64,000 nt of DNA from Mesorhizobium sp. M7A.F.Ca.US.008.03.1.1 (GCF_003997495.1 NZ_RZRU01000007.1:186001-250000), one strand, 5' to 3'. Counted from the first letter of the stretch, positions 36,461-47,100 are shown. Notes: generated by a model from the sequence alone, not told the origin. Program-made: numbers and translations.

Positions 36461-37501
36461 CTATTCGACCGACTTGACGGTGTCCGTCGGCGGCTTCTGG
36501 TTGCCCCAGAAGGCCGGATTGTCGACGTTTTCCTTGGTGATGGCGGCACCGGGGATCTTGATGTTCGGACCCCAGGCTTCCTTGGTCACGGTCGATTTCA
36601 GGCCGAGCACGTCGTATTCGCCGGGCTTGATCTCTTGCTTCTTGACGATCTTGTCCATGAACATGGCGACAGCCGCGGCTTGCGCGTAGAGCGGCTGCTC
36701 GATTTCGGCGTTGAGCCAACCCTTGCGGATCAGGTCGAGGCCGACCGGAGCGCCGTTCGAGCTCATCAGCATGACGTCGCCCGGCTTCTTGCCGGCTGCC
36801 TCGAGCGAGGCGACGGCGGCGACCGAAAGGTGCGCGGCATGGCTGAAGATCAGGTCGATGTCGGGGTTTGCAAGTATCTGGTCGTTGACGATGGTCCCGG
36901 CTGCATCCGCCGCCCACTGCATGGCCGGAAGCGAGATGATCTTGACGTCCGGAAACGCCTTCATCTTCTCTTCAAAGCCCTTCTGAATGTCGAGCGTATA
37001 GGGATCGCCGGGATCGCCGAGCACCTGCAGAACCTTGCCCTTCACCGAGCCGTTCTTGGCTTTCAGCAGCTTCTCGGCCTGGTCCGCGGCGACGTAGCCG
37101 ATCTCGACCGTTCCGGCGACAGAGGTGAAGTCGGATGGCGTCGAGGTGATCTGGCGGTCGAACTCGACCACCGGGATGCCTGCGGCGCGGGCTGCCTCGA
37201 TCGACGGTTTCAGGGCATTGAAGTCAACTGCCGCCAGGATGATGGCCGCCGGCTTCAGCGCGATGACATCGTTCATCTGCGATTGCTGGGCGTCGGTCTT
37301 GTTGTCGGCGTTCAGCGTCTTCATCTCGTAGCCGGTCTGCTTCAGGAACAGTTCCAGCGCGCTCACCGAGCCGGTCTGGAACTCGTCCAGCAGGGTCGGC
37401 ACCATATAGTAGACGATACCCTTGGACTGGGCGAATGCCGGCGTGAGCGTGGCAAAGGCCAGTGCAAGGATACCGAAGACAGCAAGAAGTATTCGCTTCA
37501 T
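36461..37501 (-). CDS. CUT2 ABC transporter substrate-binding protein
   Basis: The 346-residue protein has a Sec signal peptide ([19 protein letters not shown]..., cut near AFA-Q24) and the ribose-binding-protein fold: [47 protein letters not shown] contains the conserved hinge region in short form. It belongs to the RbsB family of periplasmic sugar binders. It lies between the ATPase and permease genes. The binding pocket does not allow a sugar to be named with confidence. Confidence 0.92.
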   Translation of the reverse strand: MKRILLAVFGILALAFATLTPAFAQSKGIVYYMVPTLLDEFQTGSVSALELFLKQTGYEMKTLNADNKTDAQQSQMNDVIALKPAAIILAAVDFNALKPSIEAARAAGIPVVEFDRQITSTPSDFTSVAGTVEIGYVAADQAEKLLKAKNGSVKGKVLQVLGDPGDPYTLDIQKGFEEKMKAFPDVKIISLPAMQWAADAAGTIVNDQILANPDIDLIFSHAAHLSVAAVASLEAAGKKPGDVMLMSSNGAPVGLDLIRKGWLNAEIEQPLYAQAAAVAMFMDKIVKKQEIKPGEYDVLGLKSTVTKEAWGPNIKIPGAAITKENVDNPAFWGNQKPPTDTVKSVE

Positions 37502-37540
37502 GTCGTTCGCTCCTCTTAAGCCGGACCCCTCTTTTGTCCC

Positions 37541-38305
37541 TCAGCCTGTCGGTCCGGCACCGGCAAGCGTCTCACCGGTGATCATGTTGATCACCGCATC
37601 GGGACTTGTTTTATTGCGTGCGACATCGCCGGCCACGACGCCTTGGCGGATCACCACGATCCGGTCGGCGACCTGAAAAGCCTGCTGCATGATATGGGTG
37701 ATGATGACGACGCCGATGCCCTGGTTCGCCACCTGGCGGATCATGTCGAGACCGCGCCGCGTCTGTTCGACGCCAAGCGCTGCGAACGGTTCGTCGAGCA
37801 GCACCAGCTTGCCGCCCCAGTGCACGAAGCGGTTGAGCTCGATGGCTTGCCGCTGGCCGCCCGAGAGGTGCTCGACATTGGCCCGCAGCGAGGGAATGCG
37901 GGTGCCGGCATTGGCCAGCGCCTTTCCGACGACGGCTTCCATGGCGCGCTCGTCGAGCACGGGAATGCCGAGAAACTTGCGTGTGATCTCACGGCCCATG
38001 AAAAAATTGGCGACCACGTCGACATTGGTGCACAGCGAGAGATCCTGGTAGACGGTCTCGATGCCGGCCGCCTTGGCCTCGGCCGGTGATTTGGCAAGGA
38101 ATTCCTTGCCCTCGAACAGCATGCGACCCGATGTCGGCTCCAGTCCGCCCGATATGATCTTCACCAGTGTCGATTTGCCGGCGCCGTTGTCACCCAGCAG
38201 CGCCACGACCTCGCCCTTGCCGATCGAGAAACTGATGCCCTTCAGCGCTTCGATCGCGCCATAGTTCTTGGTGACGTTGTCGAGCACCAGCAGGGGTTCA
38301 CTCAT
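37541..38305 (-). CDS. CUT2 ABC transporter ATP-binding protein (single-domain, FrcA-like)
   Basis: The 254-residue ATPase has Walker A LLGDNGAGKSTLVK, signature LSGGQRQAIEL, Walker B LVLLDEPFAAL and the switch His in VVIITHIMQQAF. It is a single-domain form, as in rhizobial FrcA, unlike the two-domain RbsA of E. coli, so it must work as a homodimer. Its ATG overlaps the ROK stop by four bases (ATGA), tying the regulator to the transporter. Confidence 0.93.
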   Translation of the reverse strand: MSEPLLVLDNVTKNYGAIEALKGISFSIGKGEVVALLGDNGAGKSTLVKIISGGLEPTSGRMLFEGKEFLAKSPAEAKAAGIETVYQDLSLCTNVDVVANFFMGREITRKFLGIPVLDERAMEAVVGKALANAGTRIPSLRANVEHLSGGQRQAIELNRFVHWGGKLVLLDEPFAALGVEQTRRGLDMIRQVANQGIGVVIITHIMQQAFQVADRIVVIRQGVVAGDVARNKTSPDAVINMITGETLAGAGPTG

Positions 38306-39468
38306 GCCGCAATCTCCCTGCCTTTGAGAAGGTCGCGCTCGCGTTCGCGTTCGGCAGCAAACATCTGCCCGAAGCGGGGTGACAGCACCCCGGAAACCGC
38401 AAGGGCGGCGGCGCCGCGCAACACCGAATGCTGCCCGCCGCGCGCGACCACAACCCTGGGCGTCGTGCGGTCCTTGCGAGCCGAGACGGAGTTGTGCAGG
38501 CCCCCGGCCGAACTAGCCAGCATTTCGAGCAGGTCGGTGGACGCCAGCCCGCCGAGGATGACCGTCTCCGGGTCGAACAGATTCTCGATGACGGCGACGG
38601 CGTTGTGAAAGATCGGTGCGACTTCGGCGACCCAATCCGCCTCGCTGCCGTTCCAGCGCCGGAGCGCCTCGAGCGACAGGTATCTTTCGAGACAGCCGCT
38701 GTTGCCGCACGGGCAGGCCTCGCCGCCGGGAATGACGGGAATGTGTCCGATCTCGCCGGCATTTCCCCAGGCGCCGCGCAAGGCGCTGCCGTCATGAACC
38801 ATGACGCCGCCAAGGCCGACGCCGAAATAGAGATAGTAATATTCGGAAAACTGGGCGCCGAGGCCGTAGAGGCGCTCGCCCATGGCGGCCGCGGCCATAT
38901 CGGTTTCAAAGAAGGCCGGCAATCCGGTGGAAGCCGCCAGCCGTTCGCGCAGCGCCACATCCTTCCAGCCGGTCATGGTGGTCGGCCCCACGAAACTCAT
39001 GGACTCCACGTCGAACGGTCCGGGCAGGGCCATGCCGACGCCCAGCACCCGTCCGCCAGCCCGCAGCCTGGTCAATTCCACCACCAACGCCCCGATCAGC
39101 TCGAAGGCGTGGTCCGGCGTCGCGTTCGGCGCCTCGCGGTAGATGCTCTCGATCACGTCGCCGCTCAGATTGATCAAGGCGGCGCTGATACCAAGCGGAG
39201 TGATGTGGATGCCGACGGCATAGCCGCCCTCGGGGTTGATCCGGAGCGTCGCTGGCGGCAGGCCGCGCCCCTTCGGCTCTTTGCGCAGCGACAGGATGTA
39301 GTCCTGATCTTCCAGTTCGCGAACGATGGTCGATACGGTCTGGACGGTGAGGCCGACGCGCCGGGCGATCTCGCCGCGCGCGATCGGGCCGTGAAGGCGG
39401 ATGGACTCAAGCACGATGCGCCGGTTGTACGGCCGTCCGAACTCCTGATTGGTCCCCCGCAGTGCCAT
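38302..39468 (-). CDS. ROK-family transcriptional repressor
   Basis: The 388-residue protein has an N-terminal winged helix-turn-helix (LESIRLHGPIARGEIARRVGLTVQTVSTIVRELEDQDYILS) and a C-terminal sugar-kinase-like domain with the ROK zinc motif GEIGHIPVIPGGEACPCGNSGCLERY around residue 240. Such proteins (NagC, Mlc, XylR type) bind sugars or sugar phosphates and repress uptake genes. It heads the minus-strand transporter operon and is divergent from the M24/M20 pair, so it probably controls both units. The effector is unknown. Confidence 0.93.
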   Translation of the reverse strand: MALRGTNQEFGRPYNRRIVLESIRLHGPIARGEIARRVGLTVQTVSTIVRELEDQDYILSLRKEPKGRGLPPATLRINPEGGYAVGIHITPLGISAALINLSGDVIESIYREAPNATPDHAFELIGALVVELTRLRAGGRVLGVGMALPGPFDVESMSFVGPTTMTGWKDVALRERLAASTGLPAFFETDMAAAAMGERLYGLGAQFSEYYYLYFGVGLGGVMVHDGSALRGAWGNAGEIGHIPVIPGGEACPCGNSGCLERYLSLEALRRWNGSEADWVAEVAPIFHNAVAVIENLFDPETVILGGLASTDLLEMLASSAGGLHNSVSARKDRTTPRVVVARGGQHSVLRGAAALAVSGVLSPRFGQMFAAERERERDLLKGREIAA

Positions 39469-39507
39469 GCCTTGCGCCCCTTAGGAGACAGCAGCTTCGC
39501 ATTGCTT

Positions 39508-39540
39508 ATTTATTCAGTCAAATGGAATTCAAAAATAAAT
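39508..39540. promoter_or_regulatory. AT-rich inverted repeat, candidate ROK operator
   Basis: ATTTATT and AATAAAT are separated by 19 bases in an otherwise GC-rich region, 40 bases upstream of the ROK start and about 150 bases before the M24 gene. NagC/XylR-type ROK regulators use AT-rich palindromes of similar layout, so this may be its operator. Only one site was found. Confidence 0.4.
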
Positions 39541-39692
39541 TCGCGGCGAGCTTTACCAAGGGGGAGGCCGTGGAGGGCGTATTCGGTTCAGGACCTGCCC
39601 ACGCGTCGTCCTGGCCGATTGCCGCCATGGAGAAACCTCTTCAATGGTGAGCGAACCCCGCGACCGTTGATCCGACAAAGCATGGAGCAAAG

Positions 39693-40871
39693 ATGATCGA
39701 ATTGCCGTTTGCCCGCGACGAGTACCAACAGCGGCTTCGCAAGATCCGCACCGAGATGGCGAAGCGCGGTCTCGAGCTCCTTGTCGTTAACGACGTTGCC
39801 AACCAGCATTACATCACCGGCTATGACGGCTGGTCGTTCTACACGCCGCAGGTGGTGCTGGTTCCAATCGAGGAGGTCGAGCCGGTCTGGATCGGGCGCG
39901 CCATGGATGCGGCCGGCGGTCTTCTGACCGCCTGGATGAAACCGGAAAACGTGGTCGGTTTTCCGGAAGACCATGTCCAGCGCGTCGATCGCCATCCCAT
40001 GGACTGGATCGCGAGCTGGATCGTCGCCAAGGGCTGGGGTGTCAGACATATCGGCATCGAACTCGAAGCCTATTATTTCTCCCCCAAGGCGCACGCCCGG
40101 CTTGTCGCCGGACTTCCCAACGCAAAATGGCATGACGCCGACCTGCTGGTGAACTGGATCCGGGCGGTCAAATCGGCGCCCGAGATCGCCTATTTGCGCA
40201 AGGCATCGACCCTGGCCGAAGCGGCCGTCACGCGGGCCTTCGAGGTGATCGCACCGGGTGTTCGCGAATGCGATGCCATTGCCGCCATCCAGGCGGCGCA
40301 GATAGCGGGCAGCCCGGATTTTGCCGGCGACATCACCGCGCTTCCGCCGACAATCCTCGGTGGCGAGAATGCCTCGGCGCCGCACATCATGTGGAGCGAC
40401 AGGCGGTTCGGAGAAAACGAGACGATTGCGCTGGAACTTGCCGGGGTCTGCCGCCGCTATGCCGCAGGCCTCGCCAGGACCATGCAGCTTGGCAAGACGC
40501 CGACAAATGTTTCCGACACGGCAAAAGCGGTGATCGAGGGCATGGACGCGGTGCTCGACGCGGTCAGGCCGGGAACGTCAGCCGAAGCCGTCGAAGCTGC
40601 CTGGCGCAAGGTCATCCAGCGCTACGGACTGAAGAAGGAATCGCGCATCGGCTACTCCATCGGCGTCGCCTATCCGCCGGATTGGGGCGAGCATACGATC
40701 AGCCTCAGGCCGGGCGACAAGACGGTGCTTGTATCAGGCAACGTCGTGCATTCCATCCTCGGCATGTGGATGGACGGCTGGGGCATCGAGATCAGCGAGA
40801 CCATCCTGGTCACCGAAACCGGCCACGAGACCCTGACGAAGTTCCCGCGAGAGATCCATGTCAAATCCTGA
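39693..40871 (+). CDS. M24-fold protein without metal ligands (ectoine-hydrolase/creatinase-like)
   Basis: The 392-residue protein has the N-terminal creatinase-type domain and C-terminal pita-bread fold. The usual metal ligands of M24 peptidases are missing: IALELAGVCRRYAAGLARTM has no Asp where D-x-G and S-D normally stand, and GYSIGVAYPPDWGEH replaces the GHGIG motif. This pattern, with the ESRIGYSIG and WGIEISET segments, is like ectoine hydrolase (DoeA/EutD) and creatinase, which cleave C-N bonds without metal. It overlaps the M20 gene by 14 bases and is divergent from a sugar transporter, not the usual ectoine transporter. The substrate is therefore uncertain. Confidence 0.78.
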   Translation: MIELPFARDEYQQRLRKIRTEMAKRGLELLVVNDVANQHYITGYDGWSFYTPQVVLVPIEEVEPVWIGRAMDAAGGLLTAWMKPENVVGFPEDHVQRVDRHPMDWIASWIVAKGWGVRHIGIELEAYYFSPKAHARLVAGLPNAKWHDADLLVNWIRAVKSAPEIAYLRKASTLAEAAVTRAFEVIAPGVRECDAIAAIQAAQIAGSPDFAGDITALPPTILGGENASAPHIMWSDRRFGENETIALELAGVCRRYAAGLARTMQLGKTPTNVSDTAKAVIEGMDAVLDAVRPGTSAEAVEAAWRKVIQRYGLKKESRIGYSIGVAYPPDWGEHTISLRPGDKTVLVSGNVVHSILGMWMDGWGIEISETILVTETGHETLTKFPREIHVKS

Positions 40872-42087
40872 GGGTTCGGTCACGGCGGGTGGTGTTGCGA
40901 AAACCGTGACGACCGATATCGCCGCCGGAATTCTCGACCGGATGATCGAGGTCCGTCGCCATCTGCACCGCAATCCCGAGCTCTCGAACCAAGAGGCCGG
41001 CACGCAGCGTTATCTCAGGCAGATGCTGGAGGATCAGGGAATTGCCGACATTCGCGACGTCGCCGGCTTTGGCCTTGCCGTCGATATTGTCGGCACCGGC
41101 AAGCCGTCAAATCGAAAGGTCGCCATTCGCGCCGACATCGATGCCTTGCCGATCGAGGAGGAGTCCGGCGTCGATTATGCATCGACGAATCCAGGCGTGA
41201 TGCATGCCTGCGGTCACGACGCCCATGCGTCGATGGCTTTCGCGGTGGCCGCGCATCTTCACCAGTCGCGGGAGAGTTTTTGCGGTACCGTTCGCCTGAT
41301 CTTCCAGCCGGCGGAGGAGGACGAACCGTCGGGCGGCAAGCGGGTGGTGGAAGAGGGGCTTCTCGACGACATCGACGCCGCCATCTGCGTCCACGTCGAT
41401 CCGTACACACCGACCGGCAAGATCGCCGTCGGCTCCGGGCCCTACACTCTGGCCTGTGACACGTTCGATGTGGTCGTCATTGGCTCGGCCGCGCATGCGG
41501 CAAAACCGCATGAAGGTGTCGATGCATTGGCCGCAGCCTGCTCCCTGGTGAGCGAATTGCAGAAGATCGTTTCGCGCGAGACCGACCCGTACGATCCGCT
41601 GGTGATTTCCGTGACGGCCATCAATGGCGGCAACGCCTATAATGTCACCGCCGGCAGGGTCGCGTTGAAAGGCACTATCCGCAGCGGCAGCGATGCAACC
41701 CGCGAGCGGGCCTGGCACCGCGTTCGTAAGATAGCCGAGGGGATAGCGACGAGCCACGGCGCGCGTGTCGAGGTCGACATCCACAAGGGCGAGCCGGGTG
41801 TCGTCAACGATGTCGAGATGACTGAGCTGATTGCCGCCAGCGCCAAGGCCTGCATCGGTGCCGACAACGTCCTCAACACGCCCGGATGGACGATCGCGGA
41901 CGACTTTGGCTACTACAGCGAGAAACGTCCTTCGGTCTATTTTCGGCTGGGAATCCGAAACGAGGAGATCGGATCGGTCTTTCCGCTCCATCACGCCCGG
42001 TTTCGTGTCGACGAGGCCGCATTGAAGGTCGGCGCGGCCACCCTGGTTGCGGCAGCGACGGCGTTTCTGTCGATGGAAGCGCCTTAG
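40858..42087 (+). CDS. M20-family amidohydrolase (IAA-amino-acid/hippurate hydrolase type)
   Basis: The 409-residue protein has the M20D metal-site motifs MEVRRHLHRNPELSNQE near residue 30 (as IEVRRHLHRNPELS), ACGHDAHASMAF with the His-x-Asp pair, and AEEDEPSGGKRVVEEG with the catalytic Glu pair. It resembles hippurate hydrolase, N-acyl-amino-acid deacylases and IAA-conjugate hydrolases. It starts inside the M24 gene (14-base overlap). A two-step route, C-N cleavage by the M24-like protein then N-acyl removal here, is a plausible but unproven reading. Confidence 0.86.
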   Translation: MSNPEGSVTAGGVAKTVTTDIAAGILDRMIEVRRHLHRNPELSNQEAGTQRYLRQMLEDQGIADIRDVAGFGLAVDIVGTGKPSNRKVAIRADIDALPIEEESGVDYASTNPGVMHACGHDAHASMAFAVAAHLHQSRESFCGTVRLIFQPAEEDEPSGGKRVVEEGLLDDIDAAICVHVDPYTPTGKIAVGSGPYTLACDTFDVVVIGSAAHAAKPHEGVDALAAACSLVSELQKIVSRETDPYDPLVISVTAINGGNAYNVTAGRVALKGTIRSGSDATRERAWHRVRKIAEGIATSHGARVEVDIHKGEPGVVNDVEMTELIAASAKACIGADNVLNTPGWTIADDFGYYSEKRPSVYFRLGIRNEEIGSVFPLHHARFRVDEAALKVGAATLVAAATAFLSMEAP

Positions 42088-42136
42088 TCAACCATCATGA
42101 TGGTCATCGGCGCATGGGGCAGGAGCCCAGGATCGC

Positions 42137-43441
42137 TTACAGATACTGCGCGACCTTCCTGCCGACCGTAAGAAAGCGCAAGGGGTCGATCGCTTCGCCA
42201 TTGTGGCGGACTTCGTAGTGCAGATGCGGGCCGGTCGAGCGGCCGCTGCTGCCCGTCTTGCCGATGACGGCGCCGGCGTCCAGTTTCTCGCCGACGGTCA
42301 CGTCGATCTCGCTGAGATGCCCGTAACGTGTTGCAAAACCATTGCCGTGGTCGACTTCCACCATGCGGCCATAACCGCCGTTCCAGCCGGCCTTGGTGAC
42401 GGTGCCGGGCGCGGTGACCTTGGCGGCCATGCCGACCGGTGCCCTAAAATCCATGCCGGAATGCAGTGCCGCGGTGCCGAGGATCGGGTCGGTGCGCACG
42501 CCGAACGGGCTGGTGACGGAGTGGCCCGGCGCGGGGTTGGTCAGCGGCAGCTGGCGCGCTTCCTTCTTGAGATGGTCGAGCGCATCAAGCGCTTCGTCCA
42601 ACTCCTTGACCTTGCTGTCAAACATCATCGAACTGTCGACCGGGATGAGCGGTCCGCCGACATCGCTGTCGCCCTTGCCGAAGTCGCTGTCGACGGGCAG
42701 TCCGGCCGCCTCGAGCGCCTGGGTGATGGCGTCGGCGCTCTTGTAGGCGTTGTCGGCAAGCGTGCTGATGCGGGTCAGTTGATCGCTCTCGATGGATCTC
42801 AGCGACTGGTTGATCGAGACGAAGAGCTTGTCGGCACGATCGGCGGCTGAATCGTTGGGTAGCGGATCGGAGCGAGTCGACCACAGCGAGAACGGCCTTG
42901 TGTCGCCGGCGCCGAGATCGGCGCTCAGGCTGCCGACCGCATAGTTCCGCGCAGGCTCCTGGATGCTGCCGGTCACGTCGGCGCGTTTGTCCGGCTTCGC
43001 AACCGCTGCCGGATCTTCGGCCGGCGCCGCGCCGACCTCGCTCTCGGCGCGTTCGAGCAGCGGGCCAAGACGGCCGTGACGCTGGCTCAGCTGGCTCTGG
43101 CGTTCAAGCAGTTCGCTGACCTTGGTTTCCATCAATTGCTGGTCGAGCAACTGGCGGCTGGTGATACGGTCGACCTGGGCGCGAAGCGCCGAAATGCGAT
43201 CTTCATAGGCTTGCTGCATGCGCGCCTGACGCGCCGTGGTGGCGCCGATCAGATCATCGCGCAGCACGAGATAGGAGGTGGCGATGAGATAGCCGATAGC
43301 AATGGCGGCCAGCGCCGAGCCGATAAAGGCCGCCAGCCACGGTCGTATCGTAAAATGCCTGATCTCGTTGCCCCGGGCGATGATGACCGTGTGGGGCTCC
43401 TTACGCCTGCCGAATACTGCGGACTGACCGGTTGCCTTCAC
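42137..43441 (-). CDS. M23 peptidase, membrane-anchored peptidoglycan hydrolase
   Basis: The 434-residue protein has a single N-terminal membrane segment (residues about 37-60), a coiled coil (about 75-125), a central variable region and a C-terminal M23/LytM domain: HSGMDFRAPVG with the metal ligands, GYGRMVEVDHGNGFATRYGHL, and HLHYEVRHNG with the H-x-H pair. The intact ligands indicate an active endopeptidase that cuts peptide cross-links during growth or division. The start is GTG. It follows the peroxiredoxin gene on the same strand. The DipM/MepM group is the closest in form. Confidence 0.92.
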   Translation of the reverse strand: MKATGQSAVFGRRKEPHTVIIARGNEIRHFTIRPWLAAFIGSALAAIAIGYLIATSYLVLRDDLIGATTARQARMQQAYEDRISALRAQVDRITSRQLLDQQLMETKVSELLERQSQLSQRHGRLGPLLERAESEVGAAPAEDPAAVAKPDKRADVTGSIQEPARNYAVGSLSADLGAGDTRPFSLWSTRSDPLPNDSAADRADKLFVSINQSLRSIESDQLTRISTLADNAYKSADAITQALEAAGLPVDSDFGKGDSDVGGPLIPVDSSMMFDSKVKELDEALDALDHLKKEARQLPLTNPAPGHSVTSPFGVRTDPILGTAALHSGMDFRAPVGMAAKVTAPGTVTKAGWNGGYGRMVEVDHGNGFATRYGHLSEIDVTVGEKLDAGAVIGKTGSSGRSTGPHLHYEVRHNGEAIDPLRFLTVGRKVAQYL

Positions 43442-43592
43442 GGGACCAAGCTTTCGTTTACGACACCACGACAGCTTGACTACACATTATTAAGGTTAAC
43501 AAAGGCTTGCAGCGTCAACTTGCTTGCAGCGAACGCCCGCCACGCGTGCGTAAGGTTGTGAGGGAAACCGGACCAGCCTCGCCGGCAAAATC

Positions 43593-44060
43593 TCAAAGCG
43601 CTCGAACGGCCTCAAGCACCTCTTCCGCATGGCCCTTGACGCGGACCTTGCGCCAGATCCTGGCGATCCGTCCGTCGCGGCCGATCAGGAACGTCGCGCG
43701 CTCGACCCCCATATACTTGCGGCCATACATCGATTTCTCGACCCACAGATGGTAGGCCTCGATCACCTTGCGCTCTTCGTCGGCGGCGAGGTCGATGGTG
43801 AGATTGTACTTCGACTTGAACTTGTCGTGCTTCTTGACGGGGTCGGGCGACAGGCCGATCACCACGGCGCCGGCCTTCTCGAAGTCAGGCTTCAGCTGCG
43901 AGAAGCTGATCGCCTCCTGCGTGCAGCTTGTTGTGTCGTCCTGCGGATAGAAATAGAGCACGATGGGCTTGCCGGACGATGCGGCAAGACTGACTGATCC
44001 GCCGCCGTCCCGCGGCAGGTCGAATTGCGGCGCGAGATCGCCTACGTCGAGGTCAGCCAT
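43593..44060 (-). CDS. bcp: Peroxiredoxin, Bcp type, one-Cys form
   Basis: This 155-residue thioredoxin-fold peroxidase has the peroxidatic C46 in DDTTSCTQEA. The resolving cysteine found five positions later in E. coli Bcp is isoleucine here, so it would act as a one-Cys enzyme or use a resolving Cys elsewhere or a partner thiol. The MADLDVGD start is preferred to a longer frame because it matches the family N-terminus. It is divergent from the AsmA-like gene and upstream of the M23 gene. Confidence 0.9.
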   Translation of the reverse strand: MADLDVGDLAPQFDLPRDGGGSVSLAASSGKPIVLYFYPQDDTTSCTQEAISFSQLKPDFEKAGAVVIGLSPDPVKKHDKFKSKYNLTIDLAADEERKVIEAYHLWVEKSMYGRKYMGVERATFLIGRDGRIARIWRKVRVKGHAEEVLEAVRAL

Positions 44061-44155
44061 ACCGATGCCCTTGTTTGAGGTTACGTGCGAAGCCACACCG
44101 ATATAGTGTCGGACGGGGATTCGTCCACGATCGAGTTCGTACAACGGAAAATTGC

Positions 44156-47100
44156 GTGGATCAGGAGCGACCGCAGCACGAGAAGATCCGGTTCAGGCGT
44201 GATGAGATCACCGACCTGGGGACCTTTCCGTCTGCCTGCCGTGTGCCGCCGCTTGGCCAGGCGTCTATCGGACGCGGTTTTCGCATCCTGTCGCGACTGT
44301 TTGCCGGTCTGGTCGCTTTCGTGCTGCTGGCCGCCGTGCTCGTTTATCTGGTTGGCGCCTCCGGCATCGGAGCCGACCGGCTTCGCACCGAGGCGGAAAC
44401 GACGCTTGAGAAACTGGCGGGCGTCGATGTCAATGTCGCGGTCGGGCCTGCCCGCATCACGCTCGACGGTTCGAGTTTCATCGCGCTTCAGGTCAGCGAC
44501 GTCAGCTTGAAGACATCAGACGGCAAGCCGATGGCCGATGCCGGCCGCGTGCGCTTCGGCGTGCGTCTGTTCCCGCTGCTGTGGGGAGATGTGCGGCTGA
44601 CCAGCGCCAGGATCTCGGATGCCCGCATCGTCGTGGCGGCGATGCCGTCAGGCGGCGACTGGACCGCCGGCCTGCGCAATGCGGACGGCCTCATCGATCC
44701 GGAGAAGCTGTCCGCCGCGGTGTTCGGAAACATCAACCACGCACTCGATGCCGTGCGGGAGGATTCGCTGCGCCGGATCGATCTTCGCAATGTCGAATTC
44801 GTGCTGCCCGAAACCGGAGCGGTCAAGCTCGTCAAGATCACCGACGCCACCGTCGTGCAGTCGGGACCGGGCGGCATGCAGTTTTCCTCGAAGGCGGACA
44901 TCGACGGCAGAACGCTTACCGTTGCCGCTACCGCCACCCGTGATATTGCGGCGCACCGGGTCACGGCGCTGGATGCGAGCGTCGATCTGGCCGGTGCCGG
45001 CGACGCGGCCGCCGCTGCCGGCAAGTTGGGAACCGTCGCGCTGAAGCTGACGGGATCGGAAGGGTTCGGCGTCAACGCATCGCGGCTGGCGGCCGCTTTG
45101 TCATCGACGGGTTCTGTCCTCGATCTCGGCACGCGAGGACTGCTGCCAGCGGACGTCGATATCAATGCGACGCTGGTTGCGGGCAGCAACAAGGTCCAGG
45201 TCGACAGATTGCTGCTGAAGACCGGCCGCTCGACATTCGATTTCGCCGGTTCGATCGGGCCGAAGCCGGCAAGCGGAGCGGTGGGTGAAGAACCCTCCTA
45301 TCGCTACGACCTGACCAGCGACGGGTCGTCGCTTGCGCCTTCGGAGTCGCCCGAGCCGGCGCTCACCTTCCTCGCCCGGATCGCCGGTGTCTACAACACG
45401 GTGAGCCACAAACTGGTCGCCGAGCAGATCGCGCTTCGATCCGCCGGCTCCGGCGAGATGCTTGGCACCGCCGCCGTGGCGTTCGTCGACGGCAAAGTGC
45501 CGGGGATCAATCTGGCGTTCAACATCCACGACATGCAGGTCACTCACGTCAAGCAGCTATGGCCGTGGTTTTCGGCGCGCAATGCCCGGCTGTGGGTGCT
45601 GGCCAATCTGTTCGGCGGCCGTGTCGTCGACGCCAACCTTCAGTTCCAGGTGGTGCCGGGCCGCCTTGGCAACGGCGTGCCGCTTTCGGCCGATGAGGTG
45701 TTCGGCCGCTTCCAGATCGAGGGATCGCGATTCGACACCGCCGGCCGCATCCCGCCAATACGCGACGCGGTCGGCGTCGTCGGCTTCCACGGCAACGATG
45801 TCGATATCTCCCTGTCCTCGGGCACAGTCTATATGCCCAGCGGACGCACCGTGGCAGCTAGCAACGGCACGCTGACGGTCAAGGCGGCCAACCGCCCGCC
45901 AGTCGTCGGCGCGCTCGACATCGATGTCGATGGCGACGCATCCGCCGTTGCCGAACTCGCATCCTACGAGCCGATCAACGCCATGCGCCATGTCGGCATT
46001 CTGCCGGAAGAGCTGTCGGGCAGCGTTACCGGCCACGTCAAGGCGGATATTCCGCTGCAGTCAGGCGTCGACTCCTCGAAGCTCGATTGGCTGGTGTCGC
46101 TCGACTACAGCGGCATGTCCTTGGCCAAGCCCTTCGAGGGCCAGATCGTGACGGATGCCGACGGTTCGATCACGGTCGATCCCGAGAAGGCGGTGATCTC
46201 AGCCAAGGCGTTGCTTAACGGCATTCCGGCCGAACTCGATCTGATCGAGCCGCTCAGGGATGACGGGCCGGCGCGCAGCCGCAAGGTGGCCCTGGTGCTC
46301 GACGACAAGATCCGCGCCGCCGCCATGCCCGGCCTGAAGCCGCTGCTTGCCGGAACGGTGAAGGTGGCGATCGACAAGAACGGCAGCGGCGACCAGAACG
46401 TCTCGGCCGATCTGACCAACGCCAGGCTGGATATTCCCTGGGCGGGCTGGAGCAAGGGGGCAGGGGTCCCCGCCAAGGTCACCTTCGTCATGACCAGGTC
46501 CGGCGACACCACGACGCTGTCCGACTTTGATCTCGACGGAAAGACGTTCTCCATCGACGGCAGCATCGTGCTGGTCAATAGCGCCTTGTCGTCGGCACGG
46601 TTCAGCAAGGTCACCTTGAACAGGGGCGACGACGTTGCCGTGTCGGTGAAGCGATCCGGCAAGGGCTATGCGGTCGATATCAGCGGCAACGCTCTGGATG
46701 CCCGCTCGCTCATCAAGCAGTTCACCTCGGACGTCGACACGGCTACCAAGACTACCGGTTCCGACGCCATTTCCGTCAGCGCCGATGTCGACCGGCTGAC
46801 CGGTTTCCACGACGAGCAATTGTCCAACCTGAAGCTCGACTACAGCGCGGCCGGCTCGCGGGTGAACGGGCTAAAGGTCAGCGCCACGGCCAGTTCGGGC
46901 GCCGCGATCAGCATCAGCAACACCACCGGCGCCGGCCAGCGCGCGCTCAAAATGCAGTCCGCGGACGCCGGCGCCATCCTCAGGTTCCTCAACATCTACG
47001 AGCATATGGAAGGCGGAGCGATCACCCTGGCGCTGGCCGGGCCGAGCGACGGATCGCTCAAGGGCAAGGTCGACACCAGCAACTTTTTCGTCGTCAACGA

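Noticed and set aside
35041..36477. 478-codon plus-strand frame opposite the CUT2 permease and SDR genes
   Set aside because: Shadow of two well-supported genes; Asp/Gln/His-rich composition.
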